A DNA stretch of 20,688 nt from Chloroflexota bacterium (GTDB lineage Bacteria > Chloroflexota > Anaerolineae > UBA3071), in contig JACNHM010000251.1 of the NCBI GenBank assembly GCA_014383605.1, forward strand, positions 1 through 20,688, read 5' to 3'. Both the position numbers and the translations under genes were made by a program. The notes under the pieces were generated by a model, which made no database searches, was not told where the DNA came from, and was given only the letters and a program-made list of their open reading frames with translations. Within the stretch, counting starts at the first letter, position 1. Every line of letters starts with the position of its first letter. This document shows positions 13,620-20,688 of the stretch, in pieces.

Positions 13620-14675
13620 TCAGGGAGCGGGTACCCTCTGATTACCGCTACCCGACACCTGAGTATTGTTGCGATACGCCTGACGCAAGCTCAGCGCCAG
13701 GCGGCGGTTGGCGCTGTCAATGTCCAGAATGCGTGCCGTGACTTCGTGGCCTTCCTGCACCACCATGCGCGGATGCATGAAGTCGCCATTGGCCAATTCG
13801 GAGACGTGAATGAGGCCCTCCACCCCTTCTTCCAACTGCATGAAGGCACCAAAACTCACCACGTTGGTGATCACACCGCGCACGAGCTGCCCGACCACAT
13901 ACCGCTCATCCACCAGGCTCCAGGGGTCCGGCGTCAATCGCTTCAGGCTGAGCGCGACCTTGCGTTCGGCCTGGTTGACGCCGATGACGTACACCTTCAG
14001 CTCATCCCCCTGCCGGAGCATCTCCGAGGGGTGCGCCACCCATCCCCAGGAAAGCTCCGAGATATGGATCAGCCCTTCCACCCCGCCCAGGTCAACGAAG
14101 GTGCCAAAGGAATGCACGCGCGTCACCCGGCCCGTGCAGGTATCGCCCGGACACAGGCGAGCCAACAGATCGCCAGCCCGTGCTTCTCCGCAAGCCGCCC
14201 GCTCGGAAAGGATCAGACGTCGCAGGTCACGGTCCACTTCGATCACCTGCAATCGGAGGGTCTGTCCTACCCGATCCTCCAGAGCCTGCATGCGCCCGTC
14301 GCTGCTGGCGAAGTGGGGCATGCCGGAAAGCTGAGAATAGGGCACGAATCCGCACAGCCCGCCCAACGAGACCAGCAATCCCCCGCGATTGCAGCCGTCG
14401 GCGAGCAACTCCAGCACGGCACCCGACTCCAAGGCTTCCTCTGCCGCCTGCCAATCTTGCTCCAGGCTGGTGGCCGGCTCCGCAGACTCATCCCCTTCTG
14501 CCGCTGAAGTCCCGCCCTCCTCAGCGGAGGGCGAACCGCCTCCCCCCTCTCCATCCGCCCCCTCCCGCAGTGCTGGCTCAACCGGCGGGAACATGGCGTC
14601 TCCCTCACGCAGCAAGGCGTCCCAGTACGCCTCGTCGTTCTCGTCACTCCGTCTGGCCGTCTGATCCCAAACCAT
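13620..14675 (-). CDS. Three-S1-domain RNA-binding protein (ribosomal protein S1-like)
   Basis: 351 aa. An acidic, low-complexity N-terminus (about 20-80) is followed by three S1 OB-folds at about 83-157, 176-246 and 262-332. The latter two are typical ('GRVTRVHSFGTFVDLGGVEG' at 182-201 and 'GVITNVVSFGAFMQLEEGVEG' from 267), while the first is divergent. Such proteins bind mRNA at the small ribosomal subunit. With three repeats it is shorter than the six-domain proteobacterial RpsA but similar to forms in other phyla. The start at 14675 is chosen because GGAGGGA lies 7 bases upstream; the frame extends 29 codons into the preceding gene without support. Confidence 0.9.
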   Translation of the reverse strand: MVWDQTARRSDENDEAYWDALLREGDAMFPPVEPALREGADGEGGGGSPSAEEGGTSAAEGDESAEPATSLEQDWQAAEEALESGAVLELLADGCNRGGLLVSLGGLCGFVPYSQLSGMPHFASSDGRMQALEDRVGQTLRLQVIEVDRDLRRLILSERAACGEARAGDLLARLCPGDTCTGRVTRVHSFGTFVDLGGVEGLIHISELSWGWVAHPSEMLRQGDELKVYVIGVNQAERKVALSLKRLTPDPWSLVDERYVVGQLVRGVITNVVSFGAFMQLEEGVEGLIHVSELANGDFMHPRMVVQEGHEVTARILDIDSANRRLALSLRQAYRNNTQVSGSGNQRVPAP

Positions 14676-14679
14676 CTTG

Positions 14680-16629
14680 TTATCCCTCCGTCCGTTGTGA
14701 ACCGTTAGCCTGTAAAACCTCCGACACTTCCATGTCCGCCAACACCCTGGCCACCTCCTCAATGGCCAACCGCTGCTTGCGATACAGATCCGACTCGCTC
14801 ATGGCCAGATTGCGGGCGATCTCCCGCACCTGCTTGCGCTGAATGAAGCGCAACTCCAAGATGTTGTAGAGCAGCCATTCGGGAGCCGTCATGCGCCGCT
14901 CGCCAGCGGGGCGCAGATGCTCGATGGCCTGCCGCAGCACCGCCCGCAGGGCGCGGATGGGATTGCCCTCATGCTCCTGCAAGGCCCGGACGACGATCCG
15001 TAAACCCAACAGGGGACTGCGGACGAGCTTGGGGCCGCCCCAGTAGTGACGCAGCGCATCGCGCACCCACTGGCGGAAATCAGGCTGCGCCGCCAGCTCC
15101 CCTTCGGGAAGAATGGCCAAGAAGGCAGGAGAGCCCACATAGCGGATGTCCCCCCGCCACTGCTGGATGCGCTCGATCTCGGGGATGATCCTCTGCAAAG
15201 CCACGAACACACCCTGCTGCAAGTGGCGGTCCTCCAACGCGGCCTCGGCCTGGCTCAGCAGGGTGCGCACGATCTTCTCTTGCTCTGGCGAGCAAGCCGC
15301 GGTTTCACGCGTGGCCACGCCCAGGAGGCCCAGAGTCTGCTCTCCGCCCTGAGTGCGCAAGCGCCACACCCGATAGCCATCCAGTTGGATGTAGCCGCTC
15401 GCCCCGCGGCCCTCCGACTCGGCAGGCAGCGGCGCAATGAGCAGGCGCGCCAACTGCCCGCTGCGGAGGAAAGGCTCGATCTCCTCCCGCGGGCCGCAAC
15501 TGGCCTCCAGTTGTACGCCCTCGCCCGAAGGCACGGCGATGAACCCGGCTTTCACCCGCAGCAGATCACACAGGGCAATGAGCACGTTTTGCAGGAACTG
15601 CGCCAGGTCACTGCTGGTCAGCAGCCGCTTATCCAGTTCCTGAATCCAGGCGATCTCCTCCCGATCCTGGCGGTAAATGACGCGGTCAATCCAGGGCTTG
15701 GCCAGGTTGATGAGCAGTTGCAGGAGGACGATCGTGCCCACGACGGCAAAGATGAGCACCGTGTCACGAGGCAACCCCAGGATTTCCTCCACACGGGGGA
15801 TGACGAGCATGACGACGATGACCCAGATGCCGACGAAGGGACCCCGCAGCAGGTAGTGGATGAAGCTGTGCTTCACCACCCGGTCGGGCGTGAGCACGCC
15901 GTAGTAGGCCACGCTGTAGGACATGATCACCAGCATGGCCCCAACGCCCAGGTTGCCCGCCAGGGTGAGGAAGAGCACCACCTCGGAAGGAATCTGCCCG
16001 GCCATGCGGGCAGCGATGAGGTAGGGAAAGACGCCCAGGCCAGGGCCGGCAAAGGAGATGGCCAGATAGGCCATGCGCCGTCGCGAGGCGGCCGTGAGGC
16101 AGCGGCGCCAGGCTCGATAGAGGTTCCAGGCGCTGTACAGCGCTGTCAGGGCGAAGTAGAGGGTGAAAAGCCAGAACAAGGGGCCAGCCGCCAGATGGCT
16201 GACGGGGGGCGCAAACTGACCATCGTAGACCAGCAGGTCGGTGGAGGCGGCCAGGCCAAACAGCAAGGCACTCAGGACGTAGCTGATCACCACCAGGCGG
16301 CGGCGGCGCGGGGAGCGGGCGTTGGTGGTGCGCAATAGCGCGTCGGAGAAGTCAAAGTAGGCCGCGGGCACGAAGGCGATGCCCAGCCACTGGACACGCA
16401 GCCACACGTTGGCTGCACTGGCCGTGCTCACCCGGGGAATGATGATGTCGCCACCATAGACCACCAGCACGCAGGCCAGCAGCGCGCAGAAGCCCCGCAC
16501 CACCTCGCTGCGCAGATTGTGGGTCAGCATGTAGATCAGTTCAGAGAAGGCGAGGATGACGATCGCCGAGGAAAGTATGAGGTTGCCAAAGGTGAGGAAA
16601 TCAGCCCAACTCAAAGTAGAAGGTGTCAT
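14680..16629 (-). CDS. Multi-TM regulator with GAF-like and C-terminal helix-turn-helix domains, no kinase
   Basis: 649 aa. About nine TM helices fill residues 12-310; the first seven resemble the 7TM sensor region found in front of some histidine kinases. A GAF-like region (about 335-470) follows. Residues 475-575 form a helical part, and 583-635 form a sigma-region-4-like helix-turn-helix ('KQVREIARNLAMSESDLYRK'). No H-box, ATPase, GGDEF or EAL motif is visible, so this looks like a one-component membrane regulator; DNA binding is inference. The ATG at 16629 is preferred over the adjacent GTG at 16632 because GGGA is better spaced to it. It is first in the operon with S1, ftsK, the small membrane protein and PEBP. 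The 139 bp upstream show no convincing promoter. Confidence 0.8.
   Translation of the reverse strand: MTPSTLSWADFLTFGNLILSSAIVILAFSELIYMLTHNLRSEVVRGFCALLACVLVVYGGDIIIPRVSTASAANVWLRVQWLGIAFVPAAYFDFSDALLRTTNARSPRRRRLVVISYVLSALLFGLAASTDLLVYDGQFAPPVSHLAAGPLFWLFTLYFALTALYSAWNLYRAWRRCLTAASRRRMAYLAISFAGPGLGVFPYLIAARMAGQIPSEVVLFLTLAGNLGVGAMLVIMSYSVAYYGVLTPDRVVKHSFIHYLLRGPFVGIWVIVVMLVIPRVEEILGLPRDTVLIFAVVGTIVLLQLLINLAKPWIDRVIYRQDREEIAWIQELDKRLLTSSDLAQFLQNVLIALCDLLRVKAGFIAVPSGEGVQLEASCGPREEIEPFLRSGQLARLLIAPLPAESEGRGASGYIQLDGYRVWRLRTQGGEQTLGLLGVATRETAACSPEQEKIVRTLLSQAEAALEDRHLQQGVFVALQRIIPEIERIQQWRGDIRYVGSPAFLAILPEGELAAQPDFRQWVRDALRHYWGGPKLVRSPLLGLRIVVRALQEHEGNPIRALRAVLRQAIEHLRPAGERRMTAPEWLLYNILELRFIQRKQVREIARNLAMSESDLYRKQRLAIEEVARVLADMEVSEVLQANGSQRTEG
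14683..14689 (-). promoter_or_regulatory. Ribosome binding site deciding the S1-protein start
   Basis: GGAGGGA sits inside the last codons of the upstream regulator gene, 7 bases before the ATG at 14675. It implies coupled translation and rules against the upstream in-frame ATG at 14762. Confidence 0.7.
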
Positions 16630-16771
16630 CACGTCCCAAGGCCTATGTAATCAACCACAAGAAACTGCACCAAAGCGGCTGAGGGCGCTGATGGTTCCCC
16701 ACCCTGGTGAGGAGACAAGGTCTCATCAGATCCATCAGTTTCCTCAGCAACTCCTCCGGATCCCTCATCAA

Positions 16772-17302
16772 CTACGACACACCACACACGAAAAAAAGCG
16801 CGATATCGCGATTGGCGAAATAGCGATCGTTGAAGCCGCAGAAGCGACAACCGAGTTGTTGGCAGAAACGGATCGCCGGATCGTTCTTGCTCTGGACAGC
16901 AAACATCATCCGCCGCACGGTTCGTTGCCGTCCCCAATGCATGGCCTCGCGCAGCAATGCCGTTCCCAGGCCGCGTCGGCGACAGGAGCGATCCACCACC
17001 AAGTTGTGCACCCACGCCAGCCGCTGGTCGCGCTGCACGCCCACGTCAACATAGCCGCACACCTGGCCATCCAGTTCAGCGACCAGGATGCACCCGCCCT
17101 GGTCCCAGCGGTTCAGCAGCTCTCCGCCCGGGGAAGGATAGGAGGCCGGCATCGGCCGGGGCAGGTGCACCTTGCGCAAGGCCACGGAAATGCCAACCTC
17201 GTCCTCTCGCTGTTCCAGTTGCCAGACGCAAGCAGTTTCGTAGGAGCTATCCAGGTTGAAGCAATCGTGAAGATCATGCAGAACAGCGGAGCGTATGAAC
17301 AT
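16772..17302 (-). CDS. GNAT-family N-acetyltransferase
   Basis: 176 aa. The acetyl-CoA-binding motif A is clear: 'LVVDRSCRRRGLGTALLREA' (101-120), preceded by the beta strand 'QVCGYVDVGV' (80-89) and followed by a motif-B-like 'NDPAIRFCQQLGCRF' (140-154). This arrangement is RimI-like, but the substrate cannot be told from sequence. The start at 17302 is supported by AAGGGGA just upstream, overlapping the stop codon of the phosphoribosyltransferase gene 8 bp away. The two genes form an operon. Residues before 17302 in the same frame lie inside the previous gene and are unlikely to be translated. Confidence 0.88.
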   Translation of the reverse strand: MFIRSAVLHDLHDCFNLDSSYETACVWQLEQREDEVGISVALRKVHLPRPMPASYPSPGGELLNRWDQGGCILVAELDGQVCGYVDVGVQRDQRLAWVHNLVVDRSCRRRGLGTALLREAMHWGRQRTVRRMMFAVQSKNDPAIRFCQQLGCRFCGFNDRYFANRDIALFFVCGVS

Positions 17303-17310
17303 CAATCCCC

Positions 17311-17865
17311 TTAGTCCAGGAACACGGGCAGGTTCCCCAAAGCGATGATGCCCTGCCACTGCTCAGGGTCGTTGCCTTCCGTGAATACGGCCGCTTCGGC
17401 CACCACGGCGCCACCGGCCCTCTGCACCAGGCGGCGCATCCCTTCCAGCGTGCTGCCGGTGCTGACCACGTCGTCCACAATGACGACCCGCTTGCCCTTG
17501 AGCAAGGCCAGGTCCTTCTCGTCCAGCCACAGCGTCTGCAGCTTGCCGGTGGTGATGGAGAGCACCTCTTCGCTCAGGGCCTCGCCCATGTAGGGCTTGC
17601 GGCTCTTGCGGGCGATGACGTAGGGCAGGCCGGTGTCCACCGCAAGCTGGTAGGCCAGGGGGATGCTCTTCACCTCGGCGGTGATCAAGACGTCGGCATC
17701 CTGCGGAAGCCGCTCGGCCAGCGCCCTGGACGTGGCCTGCACGATCTCGGTGTCGCCCAGGATGTTGAAGATGGCAATGCGCACGCCGGGCGCGACTTCG
17801 AACAAGGGCAAATCACGGGACAGTCCGCAGAGCTCAACGGTGTAGGTCTCTCGATGACCAGTCAT
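17311..17865 (-). CDS. Purine-type phosphoribosyltransferase (Apt-like)
   Basis: 184 aa, a type I PRTase. The PRPP-binding signature 'VVIVDDVVSTGSTLEGM' is at 127-143, and a flexible-loop-like 'ARKSRKPYMGEALSEE' at 85-100 fits adenine/xanthine-type enzymes. It probably joins a purine base to PRPP to give the nucleotide (salvage), in the cytoplasm; base specificity is not certain. The nearest SD-like AAGGAG is 11 bases upstream of the ATG, rather far, and partly within a small inverted repeat. It is read from the strong promoter at 17955-17983 with an ~85-base leader and is followed by the GNAT gene. Confidence 0.88.
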   Translation of the reverse strand: MTGHRETYTVELCGLSRDLPLFEVAPGVRIAIFNILGDTEIVQATSRALAERLPQDADVLITAEVKSIPLAYQLAVDTGLPYVIARKSRKPYMGEALSEEVLSITTGKLQTLWLDEKDLALLKGKRVVIVDDVVSTGSTLEGMRRLVQRAGGAVVAEAAVFTEGNDPEQWQGIIALGNLPVFLD

Positions 17866-17880
17866 TGTGGATGCGTCTCC

Positions 17881-17896
17881 TTGACAGATTCGTCAA
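17881..17896 (-). promoter_or_regulatory. Small inverted repeat over the phosphoribosyltransferase RBS
   Basis: TTGAC (17881-17885) and GTCAA (17892-17896) can form a 5-bp hairpin in the leader. It includes the first two bases of the AAGGAG motif (17877-17882). It could modulate translation, but a 5-bp stem may be chance. Confidence 0.3.
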
Positions 17897-17954
17897 CTTG
17901 GGTTAAGGTAGGCACGCCAGACAGGGGTGTCCCCCACCCACAGATAACGACCGG

Positions 17955-17983
17955 ATTGTAGCAGAACTGCTCATTCATGTCAA
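17955..17983 (-). promoter_or_regulatory. Strong sigma-70-type promoter of the PRTase-GNAT operon
   Basis: A perfect TTGACA (17978-17983) is followed, on the minus strand, after exactly 17 bases by TACAAT (17955-17960). It lies in the 137-bp divergent region between the PRTase and peptidase genes and predicts a start near 17948. Confidence 0.8.
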
Positions 17984-18002
17984 ACCCTGGAGGAAACCGC
18001 CC

Positions 18003-19721
18003 ATGATGCAAAAGCATAGGGGAAAAAGCCGCACGCGGAGCAGCCTTTCCAGGCTGATCGGCAGGCTCGAAAGCCTGCCTCACCTGCTCCTGCTGACCGC
18101 GGTGCTGGCGCTGAGCCTCGCCGGCAGCGCCCGCGGCCAGGAGTGGCACGAGCCGGAACAGTTCTACACCGTGCACATCAGCGCTGCGACGCGCGAGCAG
18201 CGGGCGGCCATCGCCGGTCTGGGCCTGGCCATTGATGCCGTCGGCCGCGAGGCGGTGACCGTCACCGTCAATCAGGACGAGCTGGAGCGGCTGCAACGGC
18301 AAGGGTTCAACCTGCTCAGCGTCCAGCCGCTGCAATTCCCCATTGACGACGAGGCGTATCACACCTACGCCGAGATGCTGGCCGAGATCACCCAGGCCGC
18401 CGCCGATCATCCCGAGATCGTGCAGCTTTCCGTCGTCGGGCAGAGCATCGAAGGGCGGGACATCCACGCCGTGAAGATCAGCGATCACGTGGCCAGTGAC
18501 GAGGCGGAGCCGGAGGTACTTCTGTTCGCCCTCACCCACGCCCGCGAGCATCTCACCGTCGAGCAGGCGCTGGATCTCGTCGCCTACTTCACCGACAACT
18601 ACGGCCGGCGCGGCGGCGTCACCAACCTGGTCAACGAGCGGGAGATCTGGATCCTGCCCAACGTCAATCCCGACGGCGACGAATACGACCGTCTGGGCGA
18701 CGGCTGGTACCGCAATTGGCGCAAGAACCGGCGCAACAACGGCGACGGCACCTGGGGCGTGGACCTCAACCGCAACTACGGCTATCGCTGGGGCTACGAC
18801 AACCTGGGCTCCAGTCCCTACACGGGGAGCTCCACCTACCGCGGCCCGGCGCCCTTCTCCGAGCCGGAAACGCAGACCATCCGCGACTTCGCCCTCGCCC
18901 ACCCCGACCTGGTGGCCTCGATCAGCTTCCACACCTACGGCGAGCTGATCCTCTGGCCCTATGGCTACACGTACGACGATGTGCCCGCCGACATGGACCC
19001 GGACGATCACGCCGCTTTCGTGCAGATGGGGCGGGCTATGGCGGCGCTGAACGGCTACACCGCCGAGCAAGCCAGCGATCTCTATCCGACCAACGGCGAC
19101 AGCGACGATTGGCTCTACGGCGAACGAGGCATCTTCGCCTTCACCTTCGAGATCTATCCCCCCACGGCCACCCCGGGCTTTTACCCGGACGACGACGTGA
19201 TCCCTGCCGAAACGGCGCGCAACCGGGGCGCGGTAGGCTACCTCATCGCCCTGGCCGATAACCCACACAAGGTCATCGGCCAGGGCGGGGACGTCACGCC
19301 GCCGGCGGCGGCGCTGCTGTCACCTTCGGCGGGAGAGGAGATCAGCGGCAGCGTGGCGCTGCAGGCCACGGCCGAAGACGACGTGGGCGTCACGCTGGTG
19401 GAATTCGTGGTGGACGGGGTGACCGTCGGTCTGGACGCCACTGCTCCCTACTCCATCGCCTGGGAGAGCGAAGCCGCCCCCGGACAGCACGTGCTCACCG
19501 TGCGTGCCTACGACCACGGCCACAACGTGGGTGCCTCCGCGCCGGTGACCGTCAGCGTGGTCACGTCCGAGCCGACGCCCACGTTCACGGCCACGCCGAC
19601 CAGCACGGCGACGCCGACGTCAACTCCGACTGCCACACCCACAGCCACCGTTACGCCGACGCCGACCAAGCGGTACCGCGTCTTCCTGCCGCTGCTTCTC
19701 GCTGGAGTGACCCGTCACTGA
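18003..19721 (+). CDS. Secreted M14 zinc carboxypeptidase with Ig-like domain and Pro/Thr tail
   Basis: 572 aa. Order: basic N-terminus and hydrophobic signal helix (about 26-43, likely cut after 'SARG'); a prosegment-like region (50-115); an M14 catalytic domain (about 118-420) with zinc ligands H179 and E182 ('THAREH') and H310 ('SFHTYGE'), 'DLNRNYGY' and 'STYRGPAPFSEPET' typical of carboxypeptidase T, and catalytic E383 ('FTFEIYP'); an Ig-like domain (430-520); a Pro/Thr linker (523-556); and a short hydrophobic end 'YRVFLPLLLAGVTRH'. It would remove C-terminal residues from peptides outside the cell. GGAGG is 9 bases before the first of two adjacent ATGs. I see no convincing plus-strand promoter. 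The last 7 bp overlap the convergent TPR gene. Confidence 0.92.
   Translation: MMQKHRGKSRTRSSLSRLIGRLESLPHLLLLTAVLALSLAGSARGQEWHEPEQFYTVHISAATREQRAAIAGLGLAIDAVGREAVTVTVNQDELERLQRQGFNLLSVQPLQFPIDDEAYHTYAEMLAEITQAAADHPEIVQLSVVGQSIEGRDIHAVKISDHVASDEAEPEVLLFALTHAREHLTVEQALDLVAYFTDNYGRRGGVTNLVNEREIWILPNVNPDGDEYDRLGDGWYRNWRKNRRNNGDGTWGVDLNRNYGYRWGYDNLGSSPYTGSSTYRGPAPFSEPETQTIRDFALAHPDLVASISFHTYGELILWPYGYTYDDVPADMDPDDHAAFVQMGRAMAALNGYTAEQASDLYPTNGDSDDWLYGERGIFAFTFEIYPPTATPGFYPDDDVIPAETARNRGAVGYLIALADNPHKVIGQGGDVTPPAAALLSPSAGEEISGSVALQATAEDDVGVTLVEFVVDGVTVGLDATAPYSIAWESEAAPGQHVLTVRAYDHGHNVGASAPVTVSVVTSEPTPTFTATPTSTATPTSTPTATPTATVTPTPTKRYRVFLPLLLAGVTRH
19569..19670 (+). repeat. Pro/Thr/Ala codon repeat in the M14 peptidase tail
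   Basis: A degenerate ACGCCGAC/GCCACG-like coding repeat for the 'TPTSTATPTSTPTATP' linker, which probably spans the cell envelope between the Ig-like domain and the hydrophobic C-terminus. Confidence 0.7.
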
Positions 19722-20677
19722 CCGCCCGACGGGGTGGGCAGCGTGCCCCGTTGCAGCAGGAAGGCCATGCGCACCCTGGCCAGGACCGACAATTCAGACT
19801 GGCCCGTCTCGTCCGCCAGCCTCGAGGCCTGTTCATAGGCGGCCAAGGCTTCCGCCACCCGGCCTTGCAGCTCGTGGGCGTTGCCGAGCAGGTAGTGTCC
19901 GCTGGGGGACTGAGGATCGGCGTCCAGGATGGCCTGTGCCTCGGCCTCGGCCTTCTCGGCTTGTTGCACTCGCAGGTAGATCTGGCCGCGGACGGCGTGA
20001 AAGCTCGCCGTGTCCTCGGACAGGGCACGCGCCGCGGCGAAGGCTGCGACCGCTTCCTCGGCCTGGCCGGTGAGTTCGTACAGCACGCCCCGCCAGAGGT
20101 GTAGCTCGACATCGTCCGGCCAGAGGGTCTGCGCCTCTTCGAACCTGGCCAGCGCAGAGGTGTAGTCTCCCTCATCCAAGAGCAACTCGGCCTCGAACTG
20201 CAACTCCTGCACTTGCACGGTCAGCGGGTCGGGGGCCAGGAAACGTTGGTAGAGCGCCACCGCAGCGGCCAGCAGCGCGGCCAGCACGACCAGGCTCAGC
20301 AGCAGACGGTACAGGCTGCGGCGGCGGGCCGCCCGCACTTCCCCATCCAGATACCACCACCAGAGCGAAGGATCCGGCTGCACAGCCTGCCGCGCCGCGG
20401 CCAGCCCGCCGCTGGCGCGCAGTTCCCGCAACAGGGTCTTGGCCTTGCGGCGGAGTTGGCCTTGCACGGTGCCCAGCCGGGCCCGCTCCGCCCGCAGGTC
20501 CACGCCGCCGGCCTCTAGCAGCGGCAGCAGCTCGGTGATGCGGTCGAGGCCGTGAAGGATGCTCAAAGCCGCCGCGCCGGAGCCGCGCAGCTTTCCCAAA
20601 GCCCGCTCGCACTCGCTGAGCGCGCTGCGCAGCTCGTCGGCGGGTGTGATGTTGTCTTCTCGTAATGCCTTGGCCAT
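19715..20677 (-). CDS. Membrane-anchored TPR protein
   Basis: 320 aa. A helical, charged N-terminal region (1-115) precedes one TM helix (about 121-145) and then four or so TPR-like units (155-310; for example 'GDYTSALARFEEAQTLWPDD' and 'GRVAEALAAYEQASRLA'). With positive residues (RAARRR, 115-120) before the helix, the TPR part should face outside (positive-inside rule). TPRs mediate protein contacts; no enzymatic motif is seen. Only 11 bp of the window lie upstream, so promoter and operon partners are not visible. It converges on the M14 gene with a 7-bp overlap and no terminator hairpin. Confidence 0.85.
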   Translation of the reverse strand: MAKALREDNITPADELRSALSECERALGKLRGSGAAALSILHGLDRITELLPLLEAGGVDLRAERARLGTVQGQLRRKAKTLLRELRASGGLAAARQAVQPDPSLWWWYLDGEVRAARRRSLYRLLLSLVVLAALLAAAVALYQRFLAPDPLTVQVQELQFEAELLLDEGDYTSALARFEEAQTLWPDDVELHLWRGVLYELTGQAEEAVAAFAAARALSEDTASFHAVRGQIYLRVQQAEKAEAEAQAILDADPQSPSGHYLLGNAHELQGRVAEALAAYEQASRLADETGQSELSVLARVRMAFLLQRGTLPTPSGGQ

Positions 20678-20688
20678 CGCATCAGTCC

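Noticed and set aside
17881..17886. TTGACA on the plus strand as the -35 of the M14 peptidase gene
   Set aside because: No -10-like hexamer appears 16-18 bases downstream (best is TAAGGT), and the site overlaps the leader hairpin of the opposite gene.
17862..19268. Long open frame antisense to the M14 peptidase gene (468 codons), rich in Val, Gly and Ala
   Set aside because: It is a codon-bias shadow in GC-rich DNA: no recognisable domain, and the opposite strand carries a complete zinc peptidase.

Overview
The window looks like a piece of a GC-rich Chloroflexota (Anaerolineae-like) chromosome. The clues are secreted proteins with long Pro/Thr/Ala 'PTPTATP' linkers, a secreted peptidase ending in a short 'VFLPLLL' tail, a GAF/multi-TM regulator without a kinase, and isopentenyl phosphate kinase in a bacterium. 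The taxonomic call is an inference from protein style; there is no rRNA here. Nearly all space is coding, and most genes lie on the minus strand in tight operons.

Layout. (1) 191-2653 (+): a TPR protein with its own consensus promoter. It ends at a 9-bp hairpin shared with the convergent operon. (2) 7167-2691 (-): rseP (site-2 protease), a zinc-ribbon/TM/double-LysM protein, a HEAT-repeat protein and an AEC-family permease, read from a TTGCCA-17-TATAAT promoter. (3) 9955-7290 (-): selA, overlapping by 4 bases a gene that joins an aconitase-X swivel domain (DUF126, the small subunit of phosphomevalonate dehydratase) to isopentenyl phosphate kinase. (4) tRNA-Val(UAC) at 10034-10107 (-), with a 227-bp MITE-like element immediately upstream at 10158-10384 that has terminal inverted repeats and a 9-bp direct duplication. 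(5) 16629-10425 (-): a multi-TM GAF/HTH regulator, an S1-domain protein, FtsK/SpoIIIE, a small membrane protein and a PEBP-family lipoprotein, all within a few bases of each other. (6) 17865-16772 (-): a purine-type phosphoribosyltransferase and a GNAT acetyltransferase, read from a TTGACA-17-TACAAT promoter. (7) 18003-19721 (+): a secreted M14 zinc carboxypeptidase. (8) 20677-19715 (-): a membrane-anchored TPR protein that overlaps the peptidase tail-to-tail by 7 bp.

The most notable content is the swivel-IPK fusion. The swivel subunit (with a separate large subunit) dehydrates mevalonate 5-phosphate in the archaeal-type mevalonate pathway, and IPK performs the last step of that pathway, isopentenyl phosphate to IPP. 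One polypeptide would therefore carry parts of two non-consecutive steps of the same route, which points to an archaeal-type mevalonate pathway in this bacterium. The swivel-coding segment is bracketed, in frame, by two copies of a 37-bp direct repeat. The second notable item is the small mobile element beside the tRNA-Val promoter, which accounts for most of the only gene-poor stretch.
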